Origin: R-RK-3 sp963842775 | Lineage (GTDB): Bacteria > Pseudomonadota > Alphaproteobacteria > Rhizobiales > Rhodomicrobiaceae | Direction: 5' to 3' | NCBI GenBank assembly: GCA_963842775.1 | Contig: CAWJHQ010000012.1 | Span: 1 to 64,000, forward strand | DNA: 64,000 nucleotides | Notes under the pieces: model-generated | What the model saw: only the letters and a program-made list of their open reading frames with translations | Databases searched by the model: none | Told to the model about the DNA's origin: nothing | Part shown: positions 52,592 through 61,666 of the stretch, one piece after another | How the letters are laid out: every line of letters starts with the position of its first letter | Numbering within the stretch: the first letter of the stretch is position 1 | Program-made: the position numbers and the translations under genes

Positions 52592-53362
52592 ATGGATGAC
52601 TTGCGCGACAGACTGAAGCGCCTCTATGTCGGTTCCAGCCCAACATCCCGCCGCTTTCGGGTCGCCAGCCTTATATTCGAGATCTGCCTTATCGGCTTTT
52701 TCATCCTGACGTCGTTTGCCTCCGGCCAAGCTTGGGTGGCTTATGCGGAATTGGCGATCGGGGTCATCCTGCTCGCCGATTTCCTCGTTCGCTGGTGGAT
52801 CACCCAGCCGCCAGCAGCCTATTTCCGGCGAGTGTCGACCTGGACTGATCTGGTCGTGCTGGTGACGCTTCTCGTGCCGGCCTTCACGCAGAGTTTGCTT
52901 TTCCTGCGCGTCCTGCGCGCGGTCAGGCTGTTCCGGTCCTATCATATTCTGCGCGAACTCTATTCCCACTACTCGTTCATCAGGCAGTACAGGGATGCCA
53001 TTCAGGCTTCGCTCAATCTGCTGGTTTTCATTTTCGTCATGTCCGCGGCCGTTTTCGTTCTTGAGGTGCAGCGGCATCCCGGCATCCAGAATTTCGTCGA
53101 TGCGCTTTATTTCACCGTGTCGACACTTTCTACCACCGGCTTCGGCGACATCGTCTTCAAGGACACGCTGGGCCGCCTGCTCTCGATTTTCATCATGCTC
53201 GTCGGCGTTGGGCTGTTCCTGCGGCTGATCCAGACGATCTTCCGGCCGGTCAAAGTGCGCTACGAATGCCCGACCTGCGGGCTCACCAGGCACGAGCCGG
53301 ATGCGGTGCACTGCAAACATTGCGGGCAAATTCTGCATATTGAGCGGGAAGGCGCCGACTAG
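52592..53362 (+). CDS. Voltage-gated-type potassium channel with C-terminal zinc ribbon
   Basis: 256 residues, intact. Six membrane segments of the voltage-gated channel type: S1 IFEICLIGFFILTSF, S2 AYAELAIGVILLADFLVRWW, S3 WTDLVVLVTLLVPAF, the Arg-containing S4 LFLRVLRAVRLFRSYHILRE, S5 LLVFIFVMSAAVFVLE, the pore helix with the filter TLSTTGFGDIVF, and S6 SIFIMLVGVGLFLRLIQTIF. TTGFGD is an accepted filter spelling for potassium-type pores. The last 30 residues form a zinc ribbon with CPTCGLTRHEPDAVHCKHCG (two CxxC pairs), which is not usual for bacterial channels and may be a cytoplasmic sensor or assembly module. Confidence 0.85.
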   Translation: MDDLRDRLKRLYVGSSPTSRRFRVASLIFEICLIGFFILTSFASGQAWVAYAELAIGVILLADFLVRWWITQPPAAYFRRVSTWTDLVVLVTLLVPAFTQSLLFLRVLRAVRLFRSYHILRELYSHYSFIRQYRDAIQASLNLLVFIFVMSAAVFVLEVQRHPGIQNFVDALYFTVSTLSTTGFGDIVFKDTLGRLLSIFIMLVGVGLFLRLIQTIFRPVKVRYECPTCGLTRHEPDAVHCKHCGQILHIEREGAD

Positions 53363-53727
53363 GCCATCCGCGCATTTGTCAAGAGCTTCTCCAAATCGGA
53401 TGGCGAGATTTCAACTTAAGCGTGCATAATTAACACATGATTCCGGAAAACTCCCCGCGAAAACCTAGCTTTGCCATATTTCCCGGGCATAGGATGACGA
53501 CACCCGCGCGGCGTTGAACACTGGTTTTCGTTCCGCACGCGCATCTCCGCCTGCGGCCGGGCAGGGCCGAATCATGCCTTCCCGTGCCTCGCAAGCCTGA
53601 CGGTCCCGGCTCATATCGGGGCCGCCCTGTTGTGTTCGCGTTTTCAAGTTTGGTCATCGTTGCGCAAGCGCATCTTCCGCGCCGGAGGTCGTTGCCTCGG
53701 CTGGCGGAATGAGAGGGATATTGGGAT
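53363..53727. other. Intergenic region between the channel and porin genes
   Basis: 365 bases. The left part (53400-53470) is AT-rich and may hold the porin promoter, which implies a long untranslated leader. I found no -35/-10 pair I would defend, no hairpin with a T run, and no credible coding frame. Confidence 0.4.
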
Positions 53728-55003
53728 ATGAGAGGCTTTTATCTGAAGCTGTTCGCGGCGGTTTTCGCGATCGGCTTGTGCGCGTCAGGCCCCGTCGCAG
53801 CCGCCGATCTTGGGGGAGAGTGCTGCGGCGACCTTGAGCAGCGCGTCGCCGAGCTGGAAGCGGCGTCGGCCCGTAAGGGCAACCGCGCCGTTTCGCTTAC
53901 CGTGTCGGGCGAGATCTCCCGCGCCATGCTGATCTGGGACGACGGCATCGGGTCCGACAGCCTATATCGTCGACAACGCCGCCCAGGGGGAATCCTCGAA
54001 GCTCGGCTTTTCCGGTGAAGGCCGCTTGTCGCAACAATGGATGACCGGCTTCGTCGTCGAACTCGGATTTACCGACGCCTCCTCGCTGTTCGTCGACCAG
54101 GTCAATGATGAAGGGCCGGGCGAAACCGCGTTCGAGCTGCGCCTCGCCAATTGGTACATCGAAAGCGAGCGGCTCGGCCGGCTGACTTTGGGCCAGCAGA
54201 GTTCCGCGACGGACGGCATCACCACGATCGATCTGACCCGCGCCAAGACGGACCCCGTCCTCTGGCACAACCGTTCCTTCGGCATTCGCGGTTCGGATGG
54301 CGACTATACCGGGCTCACCTGGGGCAATGTCGCCTGGGGGCTGGAAGGTTACAAAGGCGATTTCGTCCGCTATGACAGCCCGGTTTTCTATGGGTTCACC
54401 GCCTCGGCGGCGTGGGGGGAGAACGATAGCGCCGACGCTGCGCTGCGCTTTCAGAAAGAGCTGGATTCGGTGCGCATCGCGGCAGGCGCGGGCTATCTCT
54501 GGGTCGGCGACGACACCACCGTCAGCCTCTATCCGAGCGAAACGAAAATCGCCAGCGGCTCGATCTCGGTCCTGCACATGCCGACGGGATTGTTCGGCAA
54601 TATCGCGGCCGGGAGTATCGAAATCTCCCGCGACGCGCTCGCCGGCCCGGCCAATCCGGATGACGGCTCGATGTGGATGACGCAGGCGGGTTTCGAAAAG
54701 CGCGTCACCTCCTACGGCGCAACAACGCTTTACGGCGAATATGGCCGGTATAACGACATGCTGCTCGGCTATGCCGGCTTTGCCGGGGACGGTGGGCTGC
54801 CCGCTTCGGTCGCGGCGGGGGACATCGCCGGAACCGATGTGTCACGCTGGGGCGTGGGCGCGGTGCAGCAATTCGATGCGGCATCGATGGAAATGTATGC
54901 GATTTTCAATCATTTCGACGCGGAAATACGCACGACGCAAAGCGGCAATACCGCCACCGAACCGTGGTATGGCGTCGTCCTCGGCTCGCGGTTGAAGTTC
55001 TAG
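53728..55003 (+). CDS. Outer-membrane porin, one frameshift
   Basis: A general porin of the Hyphomicrobiales type. The signal peptide (LKLFAAVFAIGLCASGPVAA) is followed by ADLGGECCGDLEQRVAELEA, a short coiled stretch with a Cys pair typical of these porins. The barrel begins at GNRAVSLTVSGEISRAMLIW. The frame moves +1 near 53959, where it should read GIGSDAYIVDNAAQGESSKL. Alternating beta strands follow, with loop 3 around TGLTWGNVAWGLEGYKGDFV. The last residue is Phe (LGSRLKF), the outer-membrane sorting signal. Repaired length about 424 residues. A palindromic repeat begins in its stop codon. Confidence 0.88.
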
Positions 55004-55060
55004 AGCATTTTCCAGAGATAGAGGCCCGTTCCAATTTAATCGGAGCGGAAAGGCTCTAGC
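55001..55060. repeat. Dispersed palindromic repeat abutting the porin stop codon
   Basis: Element bounded by TAGAGC ... GCTCTA, with an inner hairpin CCGTTCCaatttaatcGGAGCGG. The first three bases are the porin TAG stop. It probably folds in the 3' end of the porin transcript. Half of the same element occurs at 3700-3738. Confidence 0.75.
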
Positions 55061-55068
55061 TGCTGCTG

Positions 55069-55822
55069 TTAGGGGCGGCGTGAGAGAAAATTGAGCACGC
55101 CCTTCTTATAGCTCAGATCGCCGACGCTCTTCATATGGTCCCGGCCAACGATCTCCAGGAACTCCGCCCCTGGAATCATCGCCGCGAGCTCGGCGCCGGA
55201 GCCGCCGATCACATCCTCGGTGCCGACTGCGACCAGGACCGGCACCTTGATGGCGGCGACCTGCTCAGGTGAGACCTTGTCGCGCGAAGAGCGCATGCAG
55301 GCGGCCAGCGCGCGGCGGTCACTTCGGGTCTGTTCGGCGAAGACCCGGAAGCCGCGAGCATTGTCATCCTCGATGGCTTCCGCATTGGGCGTTTCGAGCG
55401 CGGCGGCGATCGGTTCTGCGGCGCCTACGCCTTTCACCATATTGATGCCGAGCCCGGCGAAAATCACGCTCCGCACCCGCTCAGGATGAGTGAAGGTGAG
55501 AAACGCCGCGATGCGCGCGCCCATGGAGAAGCCCATAATATCGGCGCGCGCAATGCCGAGATGGTCGAGCAGGCGCCGGGCGTCCTCGGCCATGGTGGGG
55601 GCGCCGTAATCGCCGGGGTCATAGAGCTTTTCGCTCTGGCCGTGGCCCCGATTGTCGAAAGCGATGACCCGGAACCCGGCGCCATTCAGGGTTTTGATCC
55701 AATTCGTATTGCGCCAGTTGACGGTGCTGTTGGAGGCAAAACCGTGAATGAGGAGGATCGGGTCGCCCTCGCCTTCGTCGAGATAGGAGATGCTGACACC
55801 GTCCGAAGTCAAGTCGCTGCAT
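55069..55822 (-). CDS. Alpha/beta hydrolase, frameshift near the start
   Basis: Serine hydrolase fold of about 250 residues. The oxyanion region is PILLIHGFASNSTVNW, the nucleophile elbow MGFSMGARIAAFLTFTHPE with Ser in GFSMG, the acid region VGTEDVIGG, and the His in VGRDHMKSVGDL. The main frame lacks an ATG and could only begin with TTG at 55839. The ATG at 55822 gives MQR, and a +1 shift near 55814 joins it to LTSDGVSISYLDEGEG, which is how close homologues begin. I therefore use 55822 with one shift. Substrate unknown. It converges with the porin gene. Confidence 0.82.
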
Positions 55823-55985
55823 AAAGTCCCCTTGGCCAATTACGAATGGAAATTAACGGGCTGTCTTAGCTTTGGTTGCGGCCGCTCCGCAAGTCTGCCA
55901 GATTCCCACGCAAATTGCGCGCGCAAGTCATTGGGCGGCCACGCTTTGCGCCGGTCGAACGTGTTCTATTTTGATGAGGACGATC

Positions 55986-56435
55986 ATGACCAATTCTCCG
56001 ACTGATACGAAAGGCAATATTGCTGCTGCGAAGGTCGGTCCGGCCAAGGCGGCGCCCGACGGAGGATCGCAACAAAAATCCGAGGGAAAGACCCATGGCG
56101 GTGGCTGTCACTGCGGCAAGGTGCGCTACGATATGACGTCGGATGTCACGAAGGTAATCTCCTGCAATTGTTCGATCTGCACGAAGAGCGGCTCACTGCT
56201 GACCTTCATTCCGGCGACTGAGTTCAAGCTGAAGAGCGGCGAGGCCGACCTCATCGACTATCAATTCAATAAACATGCCATCCACCATATGGTCTGTCCC
56301 GATTGCGGCATTAAATCCTTCGCGAGGGCAACAGGTCCGGACGGCACGCCGACCGTCGCCGTAAATGTGCGCTGCCTCGATGATATCGATCTTAAGGCGC
56401 TGACCATCACCGAGTTTGACGGCAGAAGCCGCTAA
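55986..56435 (+). CDS. GFA (CENP-V/GFA-like) zinc protein
   Basis: 149 residues. An N-terminal polar tail of about 35 residues (Lys/Ala/Gly-rich) precedes the GFA zinc fold: HGGGCHCGKVRYDMTSD, ISCNCSICTKSGSLLTFIP and MVCPDCGIKSFARATG provide the cysteine ligands. Some members were described as glutathione-dependent formaldehyde-activating enzymes, but most have no tested activity. The stop overlaps the hisI stop on the other strand by 4 bases. The ATG at 55986 has a GAGGA site. Confidence 0.87.
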   Translation: MTNSPTDTKGNIAAAKVGPAKAAPDGGSQQKSEGKTHGGGCHCGKVRYDMTSDVTKVISCNCSICTKSGSLLTFIPATEFKLKSGEADLIDYQFNKHAIHHMVCPDCGIKSFARATGPDGTPTVAVNVRCLDDIDLKALTITEFDGRSR

Positions 56436-56860
56436 CGCTGGCCGTCATCCTCGATAAAGGAAAGCCGGGCCGTGGCCGCCGCGCCAGGCTCGTTTTCTAT
56501 CCGCCGATAGAAACAGGAGCGGCGCCCCGTATGGCACGCCGCCTTGTCGCCGCCGACCTCGACGCGCAGCAGCACGCAGTCCTGGTCGCAATCGGTCCGC
56601 ATTTCGATAACACGCAGAGTGTTGCCGCTCGTTTCGCCCTTGCGCCATAAAGCGCGGCGTGAGCGGCTCCAGAAATGCGCCTCGCCGGTTTCCAGCGTAC
56701 GGGCCAGCGCATCATCGTTCATGAATGCCAGCATCAGCACTTCGCCGCTCGCCGCATCCGTGACGATGGCCGCCATCAGCCCGCTTGCATCGAAGCGCGG
56801 CGTAAAACCGAGGCCATTCTCAAGGTCGGCCTTCGACGGGGCGGCAGGTTTGATGCTCAT
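56432..56860 (-). CDS. hisI: Phosphoribosyl-AMP cyclohydrolase
   Basis: Third step of histidine synthesis. 142 residues, intact. The fold begins LGFTPRFDASGLMAAIVTD. AHFWSRSRRALWRKGETSGN is the usual substrate loop. The metal-binding cysteines are in MRTDCDQDCVLLRVE and AACHTGRRSCFYR. Only the cyclohydrolase half is present (no HisE part), as is common in Alphaproteobacteria. It lies 6 bases after folE, so the two are co-transcribed; this pairing is frequent in Hyphomicrobiales. Confidence 0.96.
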   Translation of the reverse strand: MSIKPAAPSKADLENGLGFTPRFDASGLMAAIVTDAASGEVLMLAFMNDDALARTLETGEAHFWSRSRRALWRKGETSGNTLRVIEMRTDCDQDCVLLRVEVGGDKAACHTGRRSCFYRRIENEPGAAATARLSFIEDDGQR

Positions 56861-56866
56861 CCGCGC

Positions 56867-57526
56867 TCAGCCGGACATGATACGCGGGCCCTGGATCATG
56901 CGCAGGAACCGGTCGCGGTAATCCGCACTTTCGGCGAAAACGCCGGTGAAACGGGTGGTGATGGTCGAAGCGTTCTGTTTGTGCACGCCGCGTGTCGTCA
57001 TGCATTGATGCAGTGCGTCGATCAGAATGGCGACGCCGCGCGGCTTCAGCGCATTGTCGATCGCCTCGGCGATCTGCGCCGTCATGGTCTCCTGCGTTTG
57101 CAGACGCTTGGCAAAAATATCGATCACCCGCGCGAGCTTTGAAATGCCGACGACCCGGTTCTGCGGCAAATAAGCGACGTGCGCGACACCAAGGATCGGC
57201 AGCATGTGATGCTCGCAATGCGACTCCAGCCGAATGTCGCGTACCATCACGAGATCATCATAGCCATGCACATCCTCAAATGTCCGCGCCAGGACTTCCT
57301 GCGGATCCTGGCTGTAGCCGGCGAAAAACTCCTCATACGCCTCTATCACCCGGCCCGGTGTATCCTTCAGACCTTCACGGCCGGGATTGTCCCCCGCATA
57401 GCGGATCAAGGTACGCACTGCGGCCTCGGCCTCGGCGCGCGTCGGCGCGGCCTCTTGATTGTCCGAGGCCGTGGGGCCTGTCAGCCGGCCATTCGGCGCC
57501 CGGTCCTCATTGGAGAATGCGTCCAT
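56867..57526 (-). CDS. folE: GTP cyclohydrolase I
   Basis: First step of folate (and queuosine) synthesis. 219 residues, intact. After a variable N-terminal 45 residues the core reads DNPGREGLKDTPGRVIEAYE. The zinc and active-site region is RLESHCEHHMLPILGVAHVA, then YLPQNRVVGISKLARVIDIF, and QRFQ-like QTQETMTAQIAEAIDNAL. It precedes hisI on the same strand and is divergent from the Fe-S scaffold gene, with a 247-base gap. Confidence 0.97.
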   Translation of the reverse strand: MDAFSNEDRAPNGRLTGPTASDNQEAAPTRAEAEAAVRTLIRYAGDNPGREGLKDTPGRVIEAYEEFFAGYSQDPQEVLARTFEDVHGYDDLVMVRDIRLESHCEHHMLPILGVAHVAYLPQNRVVGISKLARVIDIFAKRLQTQETMTAQIAEAIDNALKPRGVAILIDALHQCMTTRGVHKQNASTITTRFTGVFAESADYRDRFLRMIQGPRIMSG

Positions 57527-57719
57527 AATTCGCCCTGTGATTACGCCTTCCCAAACGGCCGGGATTTGCGCCCTCTTTGGATCTCAGGTGGCTAAGCCGC
57601 GCAACTTTACCGCAGGTTACGTCGCTTCGCCGCCTTCATTTGCGAGGTCCGTAGCGGCTTACTACATATGTGGCACGGTGTTAAGGCATTGGCGCGGCTT
57701 GCGCGGCCCGACATCTGAT

Positions 57720-57725
57720 ATAATC
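57720..57725 (+). promoter_or_regulatory. Possible -10 element of the Fe-S scaffold gene
   Basis: A perfect TATAAT 48 bases before the ATG at 57774. A TTGCGC lies 14 bases upstream, closer than the usual 16-18, so the promoter is not convincing as a whole. Confidence 0.25.
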
Positions 57726-57773
57726 TTAGGCACATGCCGCTTCAAGGAAGCGGCGGCGAGCGGCACGGGACTC

Positions 57774-58235
57774 ATGGTCAATCTGGACGACATCTACAAC
57801 GACAAGATTCTCGAACTGGCGGCGAATATCCCGCATACGGGCCGGCTCGCCTCGCCCGATGCGACGGCTCGTGCCCATTCCAAGCTCTGCGGTTCGCGCA
57901 TCCTCGTGGATTTGAACATGGACGGCGATGTGGTGACGGGCTACGGCCAGGATGTGAAGGCCTGTTTGCTCGGGCAGAGTTCGGCTGCCGTCATGGCGCA
58001 GCACATCATCGGCGCAACCGCCGGCGAGTTGCGCGAAGTCGGACGCCAGATGCGGCGGATGCTGAAAGAAGGCGGCGAGCCGCCAACCGGCACCTGGGCC
58101 GATCTTGCCGTGCTGGAACCGGTCAGGGATTACCGCGCGCGGCATGCCTCGACGCTCCTCGTTTTCGATGCGGTAGAGGACGCCATCGGCCAGATCGAGG
58201 CGAAACGCCGCGCGCCGACGGAGCCGGTCGAATAA
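57774..58235 (+). CDS. Iron-sulfur cluster scaffold-like protein (NifU/IscU N-terminal family)
   Basis: 153 residues. DIYNDKILELAANIPHTGRL is the normal opening, followed by KLCGSRILVDLNMDGDVVTG and YGQDVKACLLGQSSAAVMAQ. Two of the cysteines (CGS and CLLGQ) occupy scaffold positions. The C-terminal part WADLAVLEPVRDYRARHAST matches the alphaproteobacterial branch of the family rather than classical IscU, so it may carry or regulate clusters rather than build them. I chose the ATG at 57774; the frame is open further upstream without resemblance. Confidence 0.85.
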   Translation: MVNLDDIYNDKILELAANIPHTGRLASPDATARAHSKLCGSRILVDLNMDGDVVTGYGQDVKACLLGQSSAAVMAQHIIGATAGELREVGRQMRRMLKEGGEPPTGTWADLAVLEPVRDYRARHASTLLVFDAVEDAIGQIEAKRRAPTEPVE

Positions 58236-58284
58236 GCAGGGCGGGGCACGATCCGCCGCGCCGCCATATCGACCCGCGCGCGTT

Positions 58285-58774
58285 CTAAGATTTCAGAGGC
58301 ACCCAGATCTCGATATCGCCGCTGGCGGTGGCGGGATCGAATTTCTCGCCATAGCGTTCGATGAATTTCGGCTTGTCTGCGTTTTCGTGGCCCGAGCCGG
58401 GCAGCCATTCCTGATAAATGGCGTCCACGGTCTTCCATATGGTTGATACGTCGCCATCATGCGGGAAGATCGCATATTTGCGCGCCGGAAGCCTGATCTC
58501 CTTGAAATCGCCCTCCAGTACTCGATTTGCCGGATACTTCCACACCGGTCATATATTCGAAGCCGCCAGACGCACCCAGCATCACGCCATAGGCGACGTT
58601 CGACTTCTGTCCCGCAATCTTACCGATATGGGGAGCAAAGCGGCGCCACTGCGCCGGGATGCCAGTCATTGTTTGCTGCGTGTATGTCTCGCTAAACCCG
58701 GCGATCCGCATCGGCTTGCCGTCCAGGAGACGCGGGTTTTTCACTTTGCTTGTCGCGGCATTCATTTGCGTCAC
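58285..58774 (-). CDS. GyrI-like effector-binding domain protein, one frameshift
   Basis: A stand-alone small-molecule-binding domain of the GyrI/AraC effector type. The N-terminal part is KPMRIAGFSETYTQQTMTGI, with IPAQWRRFAPHIGKI and VAYGVMLGASGGFEYMTGVEV. After a +1 shift near 58526-58528 the chain continues NRVLEGDFKEIRLPARKYAI with IYQEWLPGSGHENADKPKFI and DIEIWVPLKS, the usual end. Repaired length 162 residues. It is the last gene of the arsR operon. Such domains bind hydrophobic or cationic compounds in other proteins; the ligand here is unknown. Confidence 0.82.
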
Positions 58775-58783
58775 TCCTCGAAA

Positions 58784-59921
58784 TTAGATGCGGTAGCTCA
58801 GTTGCGGCCGCCAATGCGCGCCGCGTCCGGCCGGGGTCAAATCGAGAATGTTCCAGAGCGGCCACATGGCGTCGAGATGGCGCGGATCTTGTTCCGGCTC
58901 GGGATCGACGAAGAACAGCTCGCCGCAATAGACATGCCGGATCACGCCGTCGCGGCGCGAAAACACGTTGACGAGCGGAAACTCCGCCCCAAGGTCGGTC
59001 GCGGCGTGATAATCCCGGCTGTAGCTGTTGCCGTTCGACGAGATCAGCCGCAGGTGCTTCCAGCCGCGATCGTCGGCGAACGCCGTCAGACGCTCGATCG
59101 GCGACCCGGCGATCACCACGAAGCCGACGCGCTGCAGAATGTCTGGTCATCTGGCCGTCAAGGCCGCTGAGCATCGAAGTGCAAAGAGGGCAGGGGTGTT
59201 CGTGCTTCGGGCCGAACATGAAGCTGTAGGCGACGATCGTGTCATGACGCCCGAACAGTTCGGACAGTTTCACACGGCCGCCCGCACCCTCGAACTGATA
59301 GTCCTGCGCAAGGCCGCCCGGCGGCAGCGCCCGGCGTTGCGCGGCGACCCGCTCGATCTGCTGGCGCAGCGCGATTTCCTCCCGAAGCAGCGCATCGCGT
59401 GCCGCGCGATATTCCGCGCTCTCGCCCGGAAAGCGCAGATTGTGCAGCGGTTCTGTCTCGGTTCTTGCCTGCGCGTCGCTCTCTCGTGGCGCGTCGAGAT
59501 ATCCTGCGAGCCTGTCCAGGGTTTCGCTCCAGCCCCTCTTATGGGCATCGCGGGCAGCCTCGTCGGCGAATTGTTCGTGGAACAGCGTGAGCAGCGTGCC
59601 TTCGCCGTCCGCCTTGCAGATGACCGTCACCAGCGACTGGCGCTCCGGCGTCGACCGCCAGGCCCAGGTGAACACCAGCTTCTCGTCCGGCACCACTTCG
59701 CGGAACATTCCCCCGACTCCGTGCTCCTCACCGTCCGGCGTTCGGAAGAGGACGTGGAAGCGTCCGCCAATGCGCGGATCCGTTTCCGCATTGAGCACCA
59801 CGGTGCCCGCCGGACCCCACCAGCACAAAAGCTGCTCCGGATCGGTCCAGGCACGGTAGACCCTGGCGGGGCTGGCGTTGAGCCGCCGTTTCAGCGTGAG
59901 GCTCGGTTTGGTTCGCGTCAT
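58784..59921 (-). CDS. SRPBCC (AHSA1-like) domain fused to a DUF899 thioredoxin-like domain, one frameshift
   Basis: Residues 1-145 form an AHSA1/SRPBCC domain (SLTLKRRLNASPARVYRAWT, CWWGPAGTVVLNAETDPRIG, ending GWSETLDRLAGYLDA). From about residue 165 a DUF899 domain begins (FPGESAEYRAARDALLREEI), with the CPLCTSM motif in a thioredoxin-like fold. After a +1 shift near 59147 it continues DILQRVGFVVIAGSPIERLT and ends WRPQLSYRI. Repaired length 378 residues. In many genomes these are two neighbouring genes. Here they share one frame with no start or ribosome site at the joint. The start overlaps the arsR stop (ATGA). Confidence 0.82.
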
Positions 59922-60232
59922 TGATCTTTCTCCACAAAGGCGGCCAGCCGGTCGAGGCGTTCGGACCAGAAGCGCTCATAGCGTTCGAGCCATTGGACCG
60001 CCTCTTCCATCGGTGCGGCGTTGAGGCGGCACGTCACCGTGCGGCCTTGTTTGCTGCGGGTGATCAGCCCGGCATCGGCGAGCACGTCGAGATGCTTCAT
60101 GATCGCCGGCAGCGACATCGGGAATGGCCGCGCCAGATCGCTGACGGACACGCCCGGCTGCTCGCCAAGCTGAGCGATGATGGCGCGCCGCGTCGGGTCC
60201 GCCAGGGCGGCGAATGTGCTATCCAGATGCAT
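59918..60232 (-). CDS. ArsR-family transcriptional regulator
   Basis: 104 residues, winged-helix repressor: TFAALADPTRRAIIAQLGEQ, the recognition part VSDLARPFPMSLPAIMKHLD, and the wing LITRSKQGRTVTCRLNAAP. The metal-binding Cys pair of true ArsR is absent, which fits the subgroup that is co-transcribed with AHSA1 proteins. It overlaps the next gene by 4 bases and is first of three genes. A short inverted motif TTAACCGTTCAGTTAAG lies just upstream (60241-60257) and could be its operator. Confidence 0.9.
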   Translation of the reverse strand: MHLDSTFAALADPTRRAIIAQLGEQPGVSVSDLARPFPMSLPAIMKHLDVLADAGLITRSKQGRTVTCRLNAAPMEEAVQWLERYERFWSERLDRLAAFVEKDQ

Positions 60233-60333
60233 CCCTAATCCTTAACCGTTCAGTTAAGCATTTAGGCCCGCCGCTGGAAGCTGTCAAGTCTTGCGCTGAT
60301 TTCTATGGGAGCCGGGATGTCGCGTTCGCGGTG

Positions 60334-61047
60334 CTATCGCCCGGATGCGATTTCGTCGAGAAGTCGGGTCAATGCTTCCGGCGCGGTGACATGCGGATTG
60401 TGGCTGGCATCCAGCTCGTAATAGCGCCAGCCCGCCTCGGATTTCGCCCGGGCGGTAAATTGGGCGAACACGTCACCTGGGGCGATGCGGGTACAGTAGA
60501 TGTAGTTTCGCGGCAGAGTGGTTTCGCCGCGCGTCAGCCGCAGGGCTTGAGAGAATGTGCGGATCGGCTGCGGATGGCGTCGAGGGGTTGTCCAGGCCAT
60601 GTCGGCCTCGGCCGTATCGGGCGGCATGGAAATCGGCGGAATGCCCCAGCCGCCGCCTGTTGCAGCCGCGCCCTTCTCCATATGTTCGCGCGCGTTGGTG
60701 CTGAGCAAATCGAAGGCTGATTGGCCGTCGCGCGGCACGAAGGCGTCGAGATAGATGATCTGGGCGATCCGCTCGGGCGCGCGGTCCGCGACGCCCGTGG
60801 CGACCATGCCGCCATAGCTGTGGCCGATCAGATGGACACCACTCAGATCTTCGTAATGGAGCACAGCGAGCACGTCGCGGATCTGGGCTTCGAGATCGAT
60901 CTCGGCATTGGCGAGGTGGAAGCGCTCGCCCTGGCCGGTATAGCTCGGTGTGAACAACTCGTGCCCGGCGGCTCGCAGCAGGGGACGCACCTTGCGCCAG
61001 CTGAACCCGGCGGACCAGGCGCCGTGCGCCACGAGGAATACTGCCAC
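60334..61047 (-). CDS. Alpha/beta hydrolase of the EstC/salicylate-esterase-like type
   Basis: 237 residues starting with GTG at 61047, which has a GCGGAG ribosome site 8 bases upstream. The frame is fused upstream to the response-regulator frame only because that gene is frame-broken. Motifs: VAVFLVAHGAWSAGFSWRKV (oxyanion), VHLIGHSYGGMVATGVADRA with the nucleophile Ser, VPRDGQSAFDLL and the C-terminal His in DASHNPHVTAPEAL. This is the pattern of small esterases that act on plant hormone-like esters or similar compounds. The real substrate is unknown. It lies 14 bases after the response regulator. Confidence 0.85.
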   Translation of the reverse strand: MAVFLVAHGAWSAGFSWRKVRPLLRAAGHELFTPSYTGQGERFHLANAEIDLEAQIRDVLAVLHYEDLSGVHLIGHSYGGMVATGVADRAPERIAQIIYLDAFVPRDGQSAFDLLSTNAREHMEKGAAATGGGWGIPPISMPPDTAEADMAWTTPRRHPQPIRTFSQALRLTRGETTLPRNYIYCTRIAPGDVFAQFTARAKSEAGWRYYELDASHNPHVTAPEALTRLLDEIASGR

Positions 61048-61061
61048 CGGGGTCGCTCCGC

Positions 61062-61425
61062 CTATTCCAAAGCCGCCTTCAGCGCCGCCACCAGAAGGTT
61101 CTGCTGGAACGGCTTCAGCACTTGCGGCGCCGTATCGAATTCCGGACCTGATCCCTCCGGCGCCATAGCCGGTCGAGAAAATGAACGGAATGCCGCGCCT
61201 TTGAAGAATTTCCGCGACCGGATAGACTTCCTCGCCATTGAGATTGACATCCAGGATCGCCAGGTCGAAATCCGCCTTGTTGGCAAGATCGATGCCGGCA
61301 TTCAGCGAATTGGCGACGCCCTCGACTTCCAATCCGGCGTCGGCAACCATATCCTGCAGCATCATCGCGATGAGCATTTCATCTTCGACAATCAGCACCC
61401 GGCGCGCCAATGGGGTGTTGGCCAT
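61062..61425 (-). CDS. Single-domain response regulator (FAT GUY-like), one frameshift
   Basis: A receiver domain without output domain, about 120 residues after repair. VLIVEDEMLIAMMLQDMVAD holds the acidic pair, FDLAILDVNLNGEEVYPVAE the phosphorylated Asp. The stretch IPFIFSTGYGAGG matches the PFxFATGY-type motif of the FAT GUY receivers that serve HWE and HisKA2 kinases in the general stress pathway. The frame shifts +1 near 61149 and continues PEFDTAPQVLKPFQQNLLVA with the conserved Lys-Pro, ending at 61062. It is divergent from the DUF883 gene. Confidence 0.88.
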
Positions 61426-61611
61426 CTAAGCAAACTCCATCCGTAGACTTCGCAAGTGACCCATGGGGCAAGAAAGATACACTTTGCACCACCCTTGGCA
61501 AGCGGCACAACACTTTCTCGCAACTGCGGCAATCCCGCCCACATCCCGCCGCGCCGGGATCGCCTGACGGATGCAGCAAAAGGCCGTTGCGGTGGGCGCC
61601 GAAACAAGCTT

Positions 61612-61636
61612 TGAACCTATTGTCTGCACGAGCGTT
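61612..61636 (+). promoter_or_regulatory. Probable EcfG-type promoter of the DUF883 gene
   Basis: TGAAC (61612-61616), 16 bases, then CGTT (61633-61636), one mismatch from GGAAC-N16-CGTT. It ends 30 bases before the ATG at 61667. Confidence 0.45.
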
Positions 61637-61666
61637 ATGCGACCAGGTTTAATCTGCGAGGATGAT

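Noticed and set aside
60334..61425. Response regulator fused to an alpha/beta hydrolase
   Set aside because: The joint arises because the receiver frame is broken near 61149; its true end lies in another frame at 61062, and the hydrolase has its own GTG start with a ribosome site.
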